From: DAOUJI01 sp965197415 | GTDB taxonomy: Bacteria; Chloroflexota; Dehalococcoidia; Lucifugimonadales; JAGWBF01 | DNA length: 64,000 nt | Direction of reading: 5' to 3' | Assembly: GCA_965197415.1 (NCBI GenBank) | Contig: OZ240207.1 | Coordinates: 2,356,001-2,420,000, forward strand | Position numbers and translations under genes: made by a program | The notes under the pieces: model-generated | The model's database searches: none | Told to the model about the DNA's origin: nothing | What the model saw: only the letters and a program-made list of their open reading frames with translations | Part shown: piece after piece, positions 43,195 through 51,370 of the stretch | How the letters are laid out: every line of letters starts with the position of its first letter | Position numbering within the stretch: position 1 is the first letter of the stretch

Positions 43195-44903
43195 GATTCA
43201 CGCAGCTTATTTCCAAGACCCTGCGCACCGATCCTCCCGAGGCCGAGACCGCCTCCCACCGGCTGATGCTCAAGGCGGGGATGGTTTCCCAAGTGGCAGC
43301 GGGGGTATATAGCTACCTGCCCCTGGCCTGGAGGTCCATTAAAAAAATCGAGGCCATCATCCGGGAGGAGATGGACGCGGCGGGGGGCCAGGAGATACGC
43401 ATGCCCGTCCTTCAGCCTCTGGACCTGTGGGAGCAGTCGGGCCGAGCCGCCGCTTTCGGCGACAACCTGTTCCGTTTCCCCGATAGACGGGGCAGACCCA
43501 TGGTAGCCGCTCCAACCCATGAGGAGGTGGTGACCGGCATCGCCAGGGCCAACATCCAAAGCTACCGGGACATGCCGGCCATCGTATACCAGATACAGAC
43601 CAAGCTCCGGGACGAACCACGACCCAGGGCAGGGCTCATCCGGGTGCGGGAATTCGACATGAAGGACGCCTACTCCTTCGACGCTGACGACGAGGGCTTG
43701 GACCGCAGCTATCAGGCTATGGCCCAAGCCTATAGGAACATATTCAGACGGTGCGGTCTGCCCGCTCTTATGGTGGAAGCCGACTCAGGAGCCATCGGCG
43801 GCAAAGACTCCCATGAGTTCATCCTGCGAACTGCCGCTGGCGAGGACACGGTTGTCACTTGCCCTGACTGCGACTACGCAGCCAATGCCGAAAAGGCCCA
43901 GGGCGTCATCCCGGCTCTCCCGGACGAACCGGAAGCGGACATGGAAGAGGTGGCCACGCCCGGAATCAAGACCATTGCCGCCCTGGCCGAGTTCCTGGGC
44001 ATCCCGGAAGCAAAGACCCTCAAGGCCGTCTTTTACACCGTTGCTGGACAGATGGTCTTCGTTGCTGTCAGGGGCGACCTGGACGTCAACGAAGTCAAGC
44101 TGAAAAACTTGCTCACGGCAAATGGAATCTCCGCCAACGACCTCAGGCTGGCCTCTGACGAGGAGGTCAAAGCCGCTGGACTGGTGGCCGGGTCCGCTTC
44201 TCCTGTGGGGCTGGAAGGAGTAACCAGGGTGGCCGACCACTCCATAGACTCTGGCTCCAACTTCGTGTTGGGCGGCAACAAGCCCGACGTACATATCAGG
44301 AACGCCAACCATCCCAGGGACTTCCAGGTCGACATCATGGGGGACATCACACTGACCAGGGCTGGACACGGCTGTATTAGGGGCCACGCAGGTCTGGAAG
44401 AAACGCGAGGCATCGAGGTCGGGCACATCTTCAAGCTGGGCACCGGTTTCGCCGAATCCCTAGGGGCCGGTTACCTGGACAGCAACGGGCGTCAGCAACT
44501 TATCACCATGGGCTCCTACGGCATAGGGGTGGGGCGTCTATTAGCGGCGGCCATCGAGCAAAACCATGACGAGAATGGGATCGTCTTTCCGACTCCCATT
44601 GCACCCTATCAAGTCCATCTCGTGGGGCTGAACCTCTCTGACTCGGATGTTGCCGATACTGCGGACAAGCTATACGACAGGCTGTGGAGCCTGGGCATAG
44701 AAACTCTCTACGATGACCGCACCGACGAGGCTGCCGGAGTGAAGTTCAACGACAGCGATCTGGTGGGCCTGCCGGTGAGGCTGGTGGTCAGCCCACGCAA
44801 TCTGAGGCAGGGCATGGTGGAAGTGCGGCGCAGGTCTGGGGGCGACGCAGAGCTTGTGTCCCTGGAAGAGGCGGAACGGAAGGTCTCCGAACTGCTGAAG
44901 TAG
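43191..44903 (+). CDS. proS: prolyl-tRNA synthetase (bacterial type with editing domain)
   Basis: 570 residues. Class II motifs: LKAGMVSQVAAGVYSYLPLA (motif 1 area), TSEE-like APTHEEVVTGI with RDEPRPRAGLIRVREFDMKD (motif 2), and GSYGIGVGRLLAAAIEQ (motif 3). Between motifs 2 and 3, about residues 230-405, lies the YbaK-type insertion that clears mis-charged Ala-tRNA(Pro). C-terminal anticodon domain from about 465. Start ATG 43191 overlaps the previous gene by 4 bp. Confidence 0.97.
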   Translation: MRFTQLISKTLRTDPPEAETASHRLMLKAGMVSQVAAGVYSYLPLAWRSIKKIEAIIREEMDAAGGQEIRMPVLQPLDLWEQSGRAAAFGDNLFRFPDRRGRPMVAAPTHEEVVTGIARANIQSYRDMPAIVYQIQTKLRDEPRPRAGLIRVREFDMKDAYSFDADDEGLDRSYQAMAQAYRNIFRRCGLPALMVEADSGAIGGKDSHEFILRTAAGEDTVVTCPDCDYAANAEKAQGVIPALPDEPEADMEEVATPGIKTIAALAEFLGIPEAKTLKAVFYTVAGQMVFVAVRGDLDVNEVKLKNLLTANGISANDLRLASDEEVKAAGLVAGSASPVGLEGVTRVADHSIDSGSNFVLGGNKPDVHIRNANHPRDFQVDIMGDITLTRAGHGCIRGHAGLEETRGIEVGHIFKLGTGFAESLGAGYLDSNGRQQLITMGSYGIGVGRLLAAAIEQNHDENGIVFPTPIAPYQVHLVGLNLSDSDVADTADKLYDRLWSLGIETLYDDRTDEAAGVKFNDSDLVGLPVRLVVSPRNLRQGMVEVRRRSGGDAELVSLEEAERKVSELLK

Positions 44904-44934
44904 GGATAAGCCGCCTTCTCTCGGATGAGGGCTC

Positions 44935-44953
44935 GGGCGACCGCCGGTCGCCC
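44935..44953. repeat. REP-like palindrome
   Basis: GGGCGACCGCCGGTCGCCC: perfect 8-base arms around GCC, followed by CCTACGAC. It lies in the 324-bp gap between proS and the dienelactone hydrolase gene, 32 bp after the proS stop. It may act as a terminator or be a member of a dispersed repeat family; only this copy was seen here. Confidence 0.5.
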
Positions 44954-45120
44954 CTACGACTGGCTCGAGGTCATTTCCCATCTTTCCGAATGCCCCCGGC
45001 GCTGTCATTACCTTGATAATCGACGACAACTGCCCCGCTCGGTGGCATTACGCGGCTCACCAAGAACGAGGCAAATACGGCCTTGGTCAATCGAAAGGCC
45101 TTGGCCGTGACTGCTTGAGG

Positions 45121-45149
45121 TTGTGAAGCTAATGGGCCTCTGATACAAT
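45121..45149 (+). promoter_or_regulatory. promoter of the dienelactone hydrolase gene
   Basis: TTGTGA (45121-45126), 17-base spacer ending TGA, TACAAT (45144-45149). The gap 44904-45227 holds this, the palindrome at 44935 and no gene. Confidence 0.55.
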
Positions 45150-45227
45150 CCATTCGTAAATCGCGGCTTGACCGCATCGCTCAACGCAACGTTGGAAAAG
45201 CGACCTTTGTTTAAGGGGAGGTGAGCA

Positions 45228-45989
45228 TTGGCGTCTTTCTGGGAAACCTTAAGGGTAGACTCGGGTGAAGAAATACTGGAAGACATGAACGCCTACGTCG
45301 CTCAGCCAGAGGCAGCGGCGGCCAGGGCCCCTGCGGTTATCGTCGTACAGGAAGCATTTGGGATCAACGACAACATCAAGAGCATATGCGACCGGTTTGC
45401 GGCGGAAGGCTATTTTGCGGTGGCGCCGGCCCTGTTCCACCGTGAGGGAAACACCGAGGAGGTCCGTGGCACTAACCCGGTGCTTGGGTACGGTGACATG
45501 GAGCAGGTGATGCCCATTATGGGCAACCTGCGAGATGACCAGATAATCAACGACATCAACACCACCATAGACTGGCTTAAGGTCCATCCCCGAGTGGACG
45601 CCAGCAGAATCGGCATCACCGGCTTCTGCATGGGCGGACGGGTGACCTACCTGGCGGCGGCGGCGTGCCCTGGAATCGGCGCAGCGTCCGTCTTCTACGG
45701 GGGCAACATCATGGCCCCGTGGGGAACTCCCCCGACCCCCTTCGACCGCACGCGCAGCATTCAGTGTCCCGTAATGGGCAACTTCGGAGCGGACGACGGG
45801 AACCCAACGCCTGACGACGTCCAGAAGATTCAGGCCGAACTGGAAAAGCACGGCAAGACCGTTGACTTCAAGGTGTACCCGGGGGCAAACCACGGATTCA
45901 TGTGTGACGACAGGGCCAGCCACCATCAGGCCTCGGCTGACGACGCCTGGGCCAGGACCTTGAGCTGGTTCGGCGCCAACCTGAAGTAA
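45228..45989 (+). CDS. dienelactone hydrolase family protein
   Basis: 253 residues from TTG 45228, chosen because a near-perfect ribosome site (GGGGAGGTGA) lies just upstream. Alpha/beta-hydrolase with a Cys nucleophile in GITGFCMGGRVTYLA (GxCxGG), Asp in GNFGADDGNPTPDD and His in YPGANHGFMCD, the triad of carboxymethylenebutenolidases. Members hydrolyse dienelactones from aromatic ring cleavage, but many act on other esters. Cytoplasmic, transcribed alone. Confidence 0.9.
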   Translation: MASFWETLRVDSGEEILEDMNAYVAQPEAAAARAPAVIVVQEAFGINDNIKSICDRFAAEGYFAVAPALFHREGNTEEVRGTNPVLGYGDMEQVMPIMGNLRDDQIINDINTTIDWLKVHPRVDASRIGITGFCMGGRVTYLAAAACPGIGAASVFYGGNIMAPWGTPPTPFDRTRSIQCPVMGNFGADDGNPTPDDVQKIQAELEKHGKTVDFKVYPGANHGFMCDDRASHHQASADDAWARTLSWFGANLK

Positions 45990-46012
45990 GGTTGAGTGGT
46001 TTCGAGCTGAAG

Positions 46013-46043
46013 AACGGGGCAGCCGGTCGGTTGCCCCGTTTCA
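46013..46043 (+). terminator. intrinsic-type terminator after the dienelactone hydrolase gene
   Basis: AACGGGGCA (46013-46021), 10-base loop, TGCCCCGTT (46032-46040): a perfect 9-bp stem ending in TTT. It lies 24 bp after the stop codon. Confidence 0.65.
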
Positions 46044-46082
46044 TGACGCCCGTGTCACAATGACCATGCTGAAGCTGCTGTG

Positions 46083-46089
46083 CTAGAAT
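46083..46089 (+). promoter_or_regulatory. extended -10 promoter element
   Basis: TGCTAGAAT: TAGAAT at 46084-46089 with TG two bases upstream; a weak TGACCA lies about 17 bases before. The gene at 46107 starts 17 bases after the box. Confidence 0.4.
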
Positions 46090-46106
46090 TAGGCCGAGGT
46101 TAGGCT

Positions 46107-47105
46107 ATGGCGGTTATATATCTGACGTCTGACACGCCCGGAGCGGGCAAAACGGCCCTGGCCAGCGCTCTGGCCCTGTTGTGGTCGTCGTCCGGCAAGA
46201 AAACGGCGTATTTCAAAGCCGTCTCTTCGACCCCGGAAGAGGACAAGGACACGCGTTTCGTGTCTGAACAGATATTGGGCGGCCAGAGCAGTCTGCCTAT
46301 TGCAGGAAAGGGCGGCGATGCCGCGTACGCCGAAAAGGCGGCTGAAAAAGTCCGGGAGCTGGCCGGCATATCCGACTGCGTTCTTGTGGAAGGCCCCACG
46401 CTATCCGGAACCGACTCAGATGGTGAATTGGCGTCATCTCTAATTGGAGACCTGGGCGGGGGCGCTGTGTTGGTGGCGGCATATCGTTCGGGCGTCACCG
46501 CCGAGGACATTGCCCAGTCGGCTTCGGCTCTAGGAAGCTCCTTACTCGGCGTGGTCATCAACTCGGTCACTAAGTACAAGGGTGACTACGTCCAGTCCCA
46601 AATCGTACCCGCCCTGGAATCCCGAGGAATCAAGACCTTGGGAGTCATCCCGGAGGACCGTACACTGCTCGCTCCGACGGTGGGTCAGATTGCGTCCCAT
46701 CTGGCAGGTGAATTCGCGGTGGGAGGCCCGGACAGGGACGACTTGGTGGAACGTGTCCTCATCGGTGGCAACATCATGGACTGGGGAGAGACCTATTTCG
46801 GTCGCCATGAGAAGAAGGCCGTCATCGTAAGGGCAGACCGGCCAGACATTCAGATGGCTGCGCTGAACACCTCTACCGCATGTCTTGTTCTGACGGGAGG
46901 CCACGACCTGAACCAGTACATCCAACTCCAGGCGGACAGCCAGGACGTACCTGTGCTGGTGCTGGAGTCCGACACACTTACCGCGGCCCGGGCGTTCGAG
47001 GACCTGCCCGGCAGCACAGGCGTCCACCACGTCGCTAAGGCCCAGAGGTTCCTGGAGCTTTTGACGGAGCACGGGGACTTGGAGTCCATCACCGCCGCAG
47101 CGTAG
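46107..47105 (+). CDS. P-loop (BioD/Pta N-terminal-like) and DRTGG-domain protein
   Basis: 332 residues. The N-terminal half is a P-loop domain like dethiobiotin synthetase and the front part of long phosphotransacetylases: IYLTSDTPGAGKTALASALA, then DCVLVEGPTL. The C-terminal half (from about residue 210, LVERVLIGGNIMDWGETYF) is a DRTGG domain. The catalytic acetyltransferase part of Pta is absent. The domain pair occurs as a stand-alone protein in several phyla and is thought to be regulatory. It precedes the tRNA genes but has its own direction-matched promoter. Confidence 0.82.
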   Translation: MAVIYLTSDTPGAGKTALASALALLWSSSGKKTAYFKAVSSTPEEDKDTRFVSEQILGGQSSLPIAGKGGDAAYAEKAAEKVRELAGISDCVLVEGPTLSGTDSDGELASSLIGDLGGGAVLVAAYRSGVTAEDIAQSASALGSSLLGVVINSVTKYKGDYVQSQIVPALESRGIKTLGVIPEDRTLLAPTVGQIASHLAGEFAVGGPDRDDLVERVLIGGNIMDWGETYFGRHEKKAVIVRADRPDIQMAALNTSTACLVLTGGHDLNQYIQLQADSQDVPVLVLESDTLTAARAFEDLPGSTGVHHVAKAQRFLELLTEHGDLESITAAA

Positions 47106-47117
47106 CTCCACAGTCGG

Positions 47118-47147
47118 TTGAAAAGCCAAGTCCCGTATGTCTATAAT
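47118..47147 (+). promoter_or_regulatory. promoter of the tRNA pair
   Basis: TTGAAA (47118-47123), 18-base spacer, TATAAT (47142-47147), about 56 bp ahead of the first tRNA. Confidence 0.65.
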
Positions 47148-47203
47148 GTACCTGCCGGGTGGACCCGAGAGGCGTAGGCCGTCGAGTCCCGCCCCTTGAG
47201 TCC

Positions 47204-47278
47204 GCCGAGGTAGCTCAGAGGTAGAGCAGTGGACTGAAAATCCACGTGTCGTCGGTTCGATTCCGACCCTCGGCACCA
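47204..47278 (+). tRNA. tRNA-Phe (GAA)
   Basis: Full cloverleaf: acceptor GCCGAGG / CCTCGGC, D-arm GCTCAGAGGTAGAGC, anticodon stem GTGGA / TCCAC with loop CTGAAAA (anticodon GAA), T-arm GTCGGTTCGATTCCGAC, encoded CCA at 47276-47278. Confidence 0.97.
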
Positions 47279-47303
47279 TGCACACTGCATCTGCCGGTCA
47301 TGA

Positions 47304-47378
47304 GCGGAAGTGGCTCAGTGGTAGAGCATCTCCTTGCCAAGGAGAGGGTCGCGGGTTCGAATCCCGTCTTCCGCTCCA
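47304..47378 (+). tRNA. tRNA-Gly (GCC)
   Basis: Full cloverleaf: acceptor GCGGAAG / CTTCCGC, D-arm GCTCAGTGGTAGAGC, anticodon stem TCTCC / GGAGA with loop TTGCCAA (anticodon GCC), T-arm CGCGGGTTCGAATCCCG, encoded CCA at 47376-47378. A T-rich ATTTTATTT follows. Confidence 0.97.
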
Positions 47379-47424
47379 TTTTATTTCCTCCCTGCCCCTG
47401 ACCGGTTTGCGCCTTTCAACTATT

Positions 47425-47457
47425 GCCCCACAAGTAGGCGCGTCTGCTTAGTGGGGC
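47425..47457. terminator. convergent hairpin between the tRNAs and the dpp-linked gene
   Basis: GCCCCAC (47425-47431) and GTGGGGC (47451-47457) with a second inner stem (AAGTAG / CTGCTT, one G-U). No long T run on either side, but its place between convergent units fits a shared stop signal. Confidence 0.5.
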
Positions 47458-47463
47458 GACTCC

Positions 47464-48204
47464 TCACAGGTCTGCCTCAGTCCGCCCACCGCTAGATCGC
47501 CGGAACGGCCTCGCAAAGAGGTTGCGGAGCTTGCTGGCGGCGTCCTCATCCCCGGGACGTGACGGGGGCAGCAGCACCCACAGAAGCAGGAAGACAGTGA
47601 AGACGCCTCCCGGAATGGCCGCTTCCACCCACCAGGAAGGCAGCGACGCGGAGTCGGTTTCTTCAGCAATGGGGAAAACCGGCCCGAACAGCGGAGGCTC
47701 AAAGTCGAACTCAGTGGTCTCGCCTGCGGCTTCGACGGTTACCGTTAAACTTTGGCCCAGAAGGTACAGATTGTCCCCCAGGTGGGGGTGCTCGTCGCCC
47801 GTGTGGGGTTGTATATCCCGGTGCCTGTCAAGACGGCAGGCGTGGAGGTTGGCGCGTCCGGGGACCAAAGCTCCCGTGTCCATCGTTCGGGATGAACCGG
47901 TCGCCCAGTCCTCGACGGTGACACGGGGGACCAGGTCGGTTACACGTTCGCCAGACTCCTGGTCCCAGATGAATATCTCGATGTGCTGGTTTACCTGGTG
48001 GCCCTGGTCCATGGTGGCCAGATGGACGAAACCGTCCATGCTCACCACCGGACCCACGTAAACCTCGAACCGATATTTCCCCGAAGAGTCGTTCTGGTCT
48101 TCGCTGGAGTTTTCTTGGGCGAGGGCCGTACTGACTTGGACTGAGCTAGTCGCTAATGTAACCAGCAGCAGCCAGATGAAAGTCAACCTGGCTGCTGCTG
48201 ACAT
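47464..48204 (-). CDS. exported, membrane-anchored protein of unknown function
   Basis: 246 residues from ATG 48204; a GTG at 48267 would add 21 charged residues before the signal. Signal peptide MSAAARLTFIWLLLVTLATS, cut near STALAQ. The mature part is about 150 residues, strand-rich with many His (DQGHQVNQHIEIFIWD, DRHRDIQPHTGDEHPHLGDN), then a C-terminal membrane span (GGVFTVFLLLWVLLPP) and a basic cytoplasmic tail. The His-rich patch might bind a metal; this is a guess. Last gene of the dpp-like group, 102 bp after the binding-protein gene. Confidence 0.7.
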   Translation of the reverse strand: MSAAARLTFIWLLLVTLATSSVQVSTALAQENSSEDQNDSSGKYRFEVYVGPVVSMDGFVHLATMDQGHQVNQHIEIFIWDQESGERVTDLVPRVTVEDWATGSSRTMDTGALVPGRANLHACRLDRHRDIQPHTGDEHPHLGDNLYLLGQSLTVTVEAAGETTEFDFEPPLFGPVFPIAEETDSASLPSWWVEAAIPGGVFTVFLLLWVLLPPSRPGDEDAASKLRNLFARPFRRSSGGRTEADL

Positions 48205-48306
48205 GTCCTCGTCTTCCGTAGGGAGCGTCGGCCGCGATCCCTCAATCCTGCGCTTGGTCCCTGCCACATAAGGGCTACCGTAAGGGTAGGGACCAAGCGT
48301 CAGAGC

Positions 48307-50169
48307 CTATTTGGTCACGGCCTTCACGTATTCGAAGTCCTGTTCCTTAAGGAAGCCCCTGGTGACGTACTCGGCCACCACGTTGGGGTTTACAGCCCAG
48401 GTGGCAGGTATCCAGAACAGTGGTATGCTGCCGTACTCGTTGTAGAGCACGTCTCCCGCCTCCCTGAGGAGCCTGTCCTGTTCGTCGGGATCGGTGGACT
48501 CCACGAATGCCTCGTAGTTGTCGTCCATGACCGCGTGCTCGAAGTAGTGGCAGCACACTCCTGTGTGCTTTCGCCCGCTGTAGAAGTGGTATCCAATCCT
48601 GTTGGGTGATTCGTCGTAGCCGCCGTTTCCTGCCCACGTTGATCCGCCAAGGGACCCGCGAAGTATGTCCTTGATAAAGTCGGCGAACTCTCGTGTGTCT
48701 ATCTTGATTTCGACCCCGATTTTCCGCCAGTCGCTGTTGATTGCCTCCGCTATGTCGGCCAATCCTGGATATCCATATCCCGGGGTGACCACGTGGCGGG
48801 TCCCCGACCAGTCAAGGGGGCGTCCCAACTCGTCCTCGACTTCTTTAATCAGCGCTTTGGCTTTCTCGGGATCGTACCCGTACTTCTCCTCGTAGGTGGT
48901 CTCCCACTCGGGGTTGTACCCGCTGAGTGTCTTGTGGAACCAGTGGAGGTAGTTGGGCTCCCCAAGGCCAAACAGCAGGTTATTGTTGATGGCGTCCCGG
49001 TCAATGGCCTGGTTCAAGGCTTGCCGCACCCTGATGTCCGCCCAAGGCAACTCCTCAACGCCGTGATATACGTCGGAGTAGGGCAGGTCAGGATGCTCGC
49101 CCTTGCGGACTCCAATGGGTGGCTGCACGACGTCTGGTTTGTAGAACTGTCCACCGAGGAACTGGAAGACGTAGAAGGCGGGCAGAGTCGAAGGGAGAAC
49201 GTCCATGCCTTGCTCTATGGCAGTCCCCTCCAGGTCCAGGGGCAGCTTGCCGATGTGGACCTCGTCCGCCAGGATTGCAGCCAGCCTAACGGCCGGTTCT
49301 TCGATGAACCGCAGCTCCAGCTCGGGGAAGTCAGGCTTGATTCGCCAGTGGTCATAGGGCACCCTTTCGAAGACTATCCCTTCTCCCGGAGACCGTTCCA
49401 GGAGCTGGTAGGGACCTGTCCCTATCAGGTTGTTCTGGATGCCGTCTTCTCCCTCTTCGTCGTACAGAGTCTTGCTCTGCATTAGCCACGTGGCCCAAGT
49501 CGAGGATCTCTGTACCAGGTCTAGGAAGGGCTCCGGCAAACTGAAATTCACTTCATATTCGTTTACGACTTCCAAGTCCGGCAGAATCAGGTCTCGCACC
49601 TGTGCGGCCCGAGCTTCCTGGCTTTCCTCACGGGCGACGCGTTCGAAGGTATGGATCAGGTCCTTTGCGGAGAACTCACCGTATCCTTGGTGGAAGGGGA
49701 CCCCCTCCCGCAGTTTCCAGTTGAAGGTCTTGGAGTCGGCGCTTTGGGTCCATTCTTCAGCCAGCATGGGATCGTAGCTGCCCTCCGTGTTGGCCCAGGT
49801 GAGGGTCTCCATCGCCGGCATGAGCTGAGCGTGATTGACGGTGGAGCCGATCAACGTGGGGTCGTTTCCTTCCCGCTCGATGGACACGGCCACAACCAGC
49901 CGGTTCACCACCGGCTCCATCATCATTGCAGGTTCCGTCGGCTCCGGCATTGCCGTCGGAGCCTCGGTGGGCTCTGCCATGGCCGTGGGTTCTGCCATGG
50001 CCGTGGGTTCTTCCATCATTGCGGTAGGTTCCGCCGTGGCCGTGGGTTCTTCCATCATTGCGGTAGGTTCCGGTGTGTTCGTAGGGTCCTCGTCGCCTCC
50101 GCAAGCTACTGCCACGATGAGCGCGACGCACATCCCGATGAGTAGAAATCCCAGGGTCGTCAGTTTCAT
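48307..50169 (-). CDS. peptide-type ABC transporter substrate-binding lipoprotein
   Basis: 620 residues from ATG 50169 (GGAGG 9 bases upstream). Lipoprotein signal ending VAVACGG. Then a linker of about 60 residues made of repeats such as EPTAMMEEPTATAEPTA, and the SBP_bac_5 fold (DppA/OppA): LAEEWTQSADSKTFNWKLRE, GVPFHQGYGEFSAKDLIHTF, VRQALNQAIDRDAI. It captures peptides or other small solutes for DppB and DppC. The low-complexity linker is coded by near-identical 18-21 bp units. Confidence 0.92.
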   Translation of the reverse strand: MKLTTLGFLLIGMCVALIVAVACGGDEDPTNTPEPTAMMEEPTATAEPTAMMEEPTAMAEPTAMAEPTEAPTAMPEPTEPAMMMEPVVNRLVVAVSIEREGNDPTLIGSTVNHAQLMPAMETLTWANTEGSYDPMLAEEWTQSADSKTFNWKLREGVPFHQGYGEFSAKDLIHTFERVAREESQEARAAQVRDLILPDLEVVNEYEVNFSLPEPFLDLVQRSSTWATWLMQSKTLYDEEGEDGIQNNLIGTGPYQLLERSPGEGIVFERVPYDHWRIKPDFPELELRFIEEPAVRLAAILADEVHIGKLPLDLEGTAIEQGMDVLPSTLPAFYVFQFLGGQFYKPDVVQPPIGVRKGEHPDLPYSDVYHGVEELPWADIRVRQALNQAIDRDAINNNLLFGLGEPNYLHWFHKTLSGYNPEWETTYEEKYGYDPEKAKALIKEVEDELGRPLDWSGTRHVVTPGYGYPGLADIAEAINSDWRKIGVEIKIDTREFADFIKDILRGSLGGSTWAGNGGYDESPNRIGYHFYSGRKHTGVCCHYFEHAVMDDNYEAFVESTDPDEQDRLLREAGDVLYNEYGSIPLFWIPATWAVNPNVVAEYVTRGFLKEQDFEYVKAVTK

Positions 50170-50269
50170 GAGAGGCTACCTCCGAGTTTCGAATGTTGCA
50201 CAGAATACCATGTCATTGGGATACATTCAACGAGATGTTGCGACTGCAAGGTACGTTGATTAAGGATGC

Positions 50270-50294
50270 CAATCAGGGCCCAGACCCCTGATTG
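50270..50294 (-). other. intercistronic hairpin between dppC and dppA
   Basis: CAATCAGGG (50270-50278), 7-base loop, CCCTGATTG (50286-50294): perfect 9-bp stem in the 139-bp spacer, 15 bp after the permease stop. It has no T run, so it is more likely an mRNA-stabilising or processing hairpin than a full terminator. Confidence 0.5.
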
Positions 50295-50308
50295 ACATCC
50301 TCGACTCC

Positions 50309-51370
50309 TCATATCTGCCTCAGTTTCGGGTCGAGCTTGTCCCTGAGCCAGTCCCCCAGCAGGTTCACCGACAACACAGTCAGCACAATGGCCAAACCGG
50401 GGAACAGGGAGACCCACCAGGCTGTCTCGATGATCAGGGCCCGGCCGTCGGCGGTGATGGAACCCCAGGACGGCGTCGGCCTCGGTATGCCCGCCCCGAT
50501 GAAGCTAAGGGACGATTCGATGATGATTACGAATCCAACCTGAAGAGTGGCCAGAACGATGAGGTTGTTGATCACGTTGGGCAGTACGTGCCGCAGCATA
50601 ATCCTGACATGGGGGCTTCCGGCCACACGGGCCCGTGATATGTAGTCCTGAGTCATTATTGTGAGGGTCTCGCCTCTCACCAGACGGGCGTACTGAGACC
50701 ATAGCAAGCCGGATATGATGCCTATCAAGACCTTCATGCCTGGCCCCACGACAACCACCAATACCAGGGCGACCAGGATGGCGGGCACCGCCAAAGCAAC
50801 GTCGATGATGCGGGATATAAGGTAGTCGACCCACCCTCCAAAGTATCCGGCGGTGATGCCCAAGGCCGTGCCCAACGACCCCGCAATGGCAATGACGGTC
50901 AGGGAGACGATTAGAGACACTCGTGCACCGTAGATCATGCGGCTCAAGAGGTCCCGGCCCTGCTTGTCCGTTCCCAGTGGACGTGTCCAGCTGCCGGATG
51001 CCCTCTGGACTATCTGCACCGTGTCGCCCACCTTCAAGTCGTCGCTGAGTTCCAGCGCCTGGCCTCTGGCTGTGCCTTCCACGAGTCGACGAGCGTTGTT
51101 GATGGATATCTCGGTCTTTCCGTCGCTCACCCGCTGGACCACGGTCTTGGAGTTGACTTTAGAACCCATCCACCCGGGCGGCTCCAGACTGTTGGACAGG
51201 TCCGACTCGATGGGGTCGTGGGCCGCCAGAAACTGGGCGAACGCCGCAGGGATAACAAGGATTATCAACACGATGGCTACAGGCAGGACCGGGAACCGGT
51301 TGGCGGCCCTCAAAGCATCGATGACGCGGGCCGGGTTGTACCAGGGTCGACGGACTGCTGCGTTATCCAT
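50309..51370 (-). CDS. peptide-type ABC transporter permease (DppC/OppC-like)
   Basis: 353 residues from ATG 51370, which overlaps the dppB stop by 8 bp. One N-terminal membrane span, then about 80 residues outside (GSKVNSKTVVQRVSDGKTEI and more), longer than usual. Next LGTDKQGRDLLSRMIYGARV and five further spans with the coupling motif MTQDYISRARVAGSP. The C-terminus GDWLRDKLDPKLRQI is typical. Works with DppB at the inner membrane. Confidence 0.92.
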   Translation of the reverse strand: MDNAAVRRPWYNPARVIDALRAANRFPVLPVAIVLIILVIPAAFAQFLAAHDPIESDLSNSLEPPGWMGSKVNSKTVVQRVSDGKTEISINNARRLVEGTARGQALELSDDLKVGDTVQIVQRASGSWTRPLGTDKQGRDLLSRMIYGARVSLIVSLTVIAIAGSLGTALGITAGYFGGWVDYLISRIIDVALAVPAILVALVLVVVVGPGMKVLIGIISGLLWSQYARLVRGETLTIMTQDYISRARVAGSPHVRIMLRHVLPNVINNLIVLATLQVGFVIIIESSLSFIGAGIPRPTPSWGSITADGRALIIETAWWVSLFPGLAIVLTVLSVNLLGDWLRDKLDPKLRQI

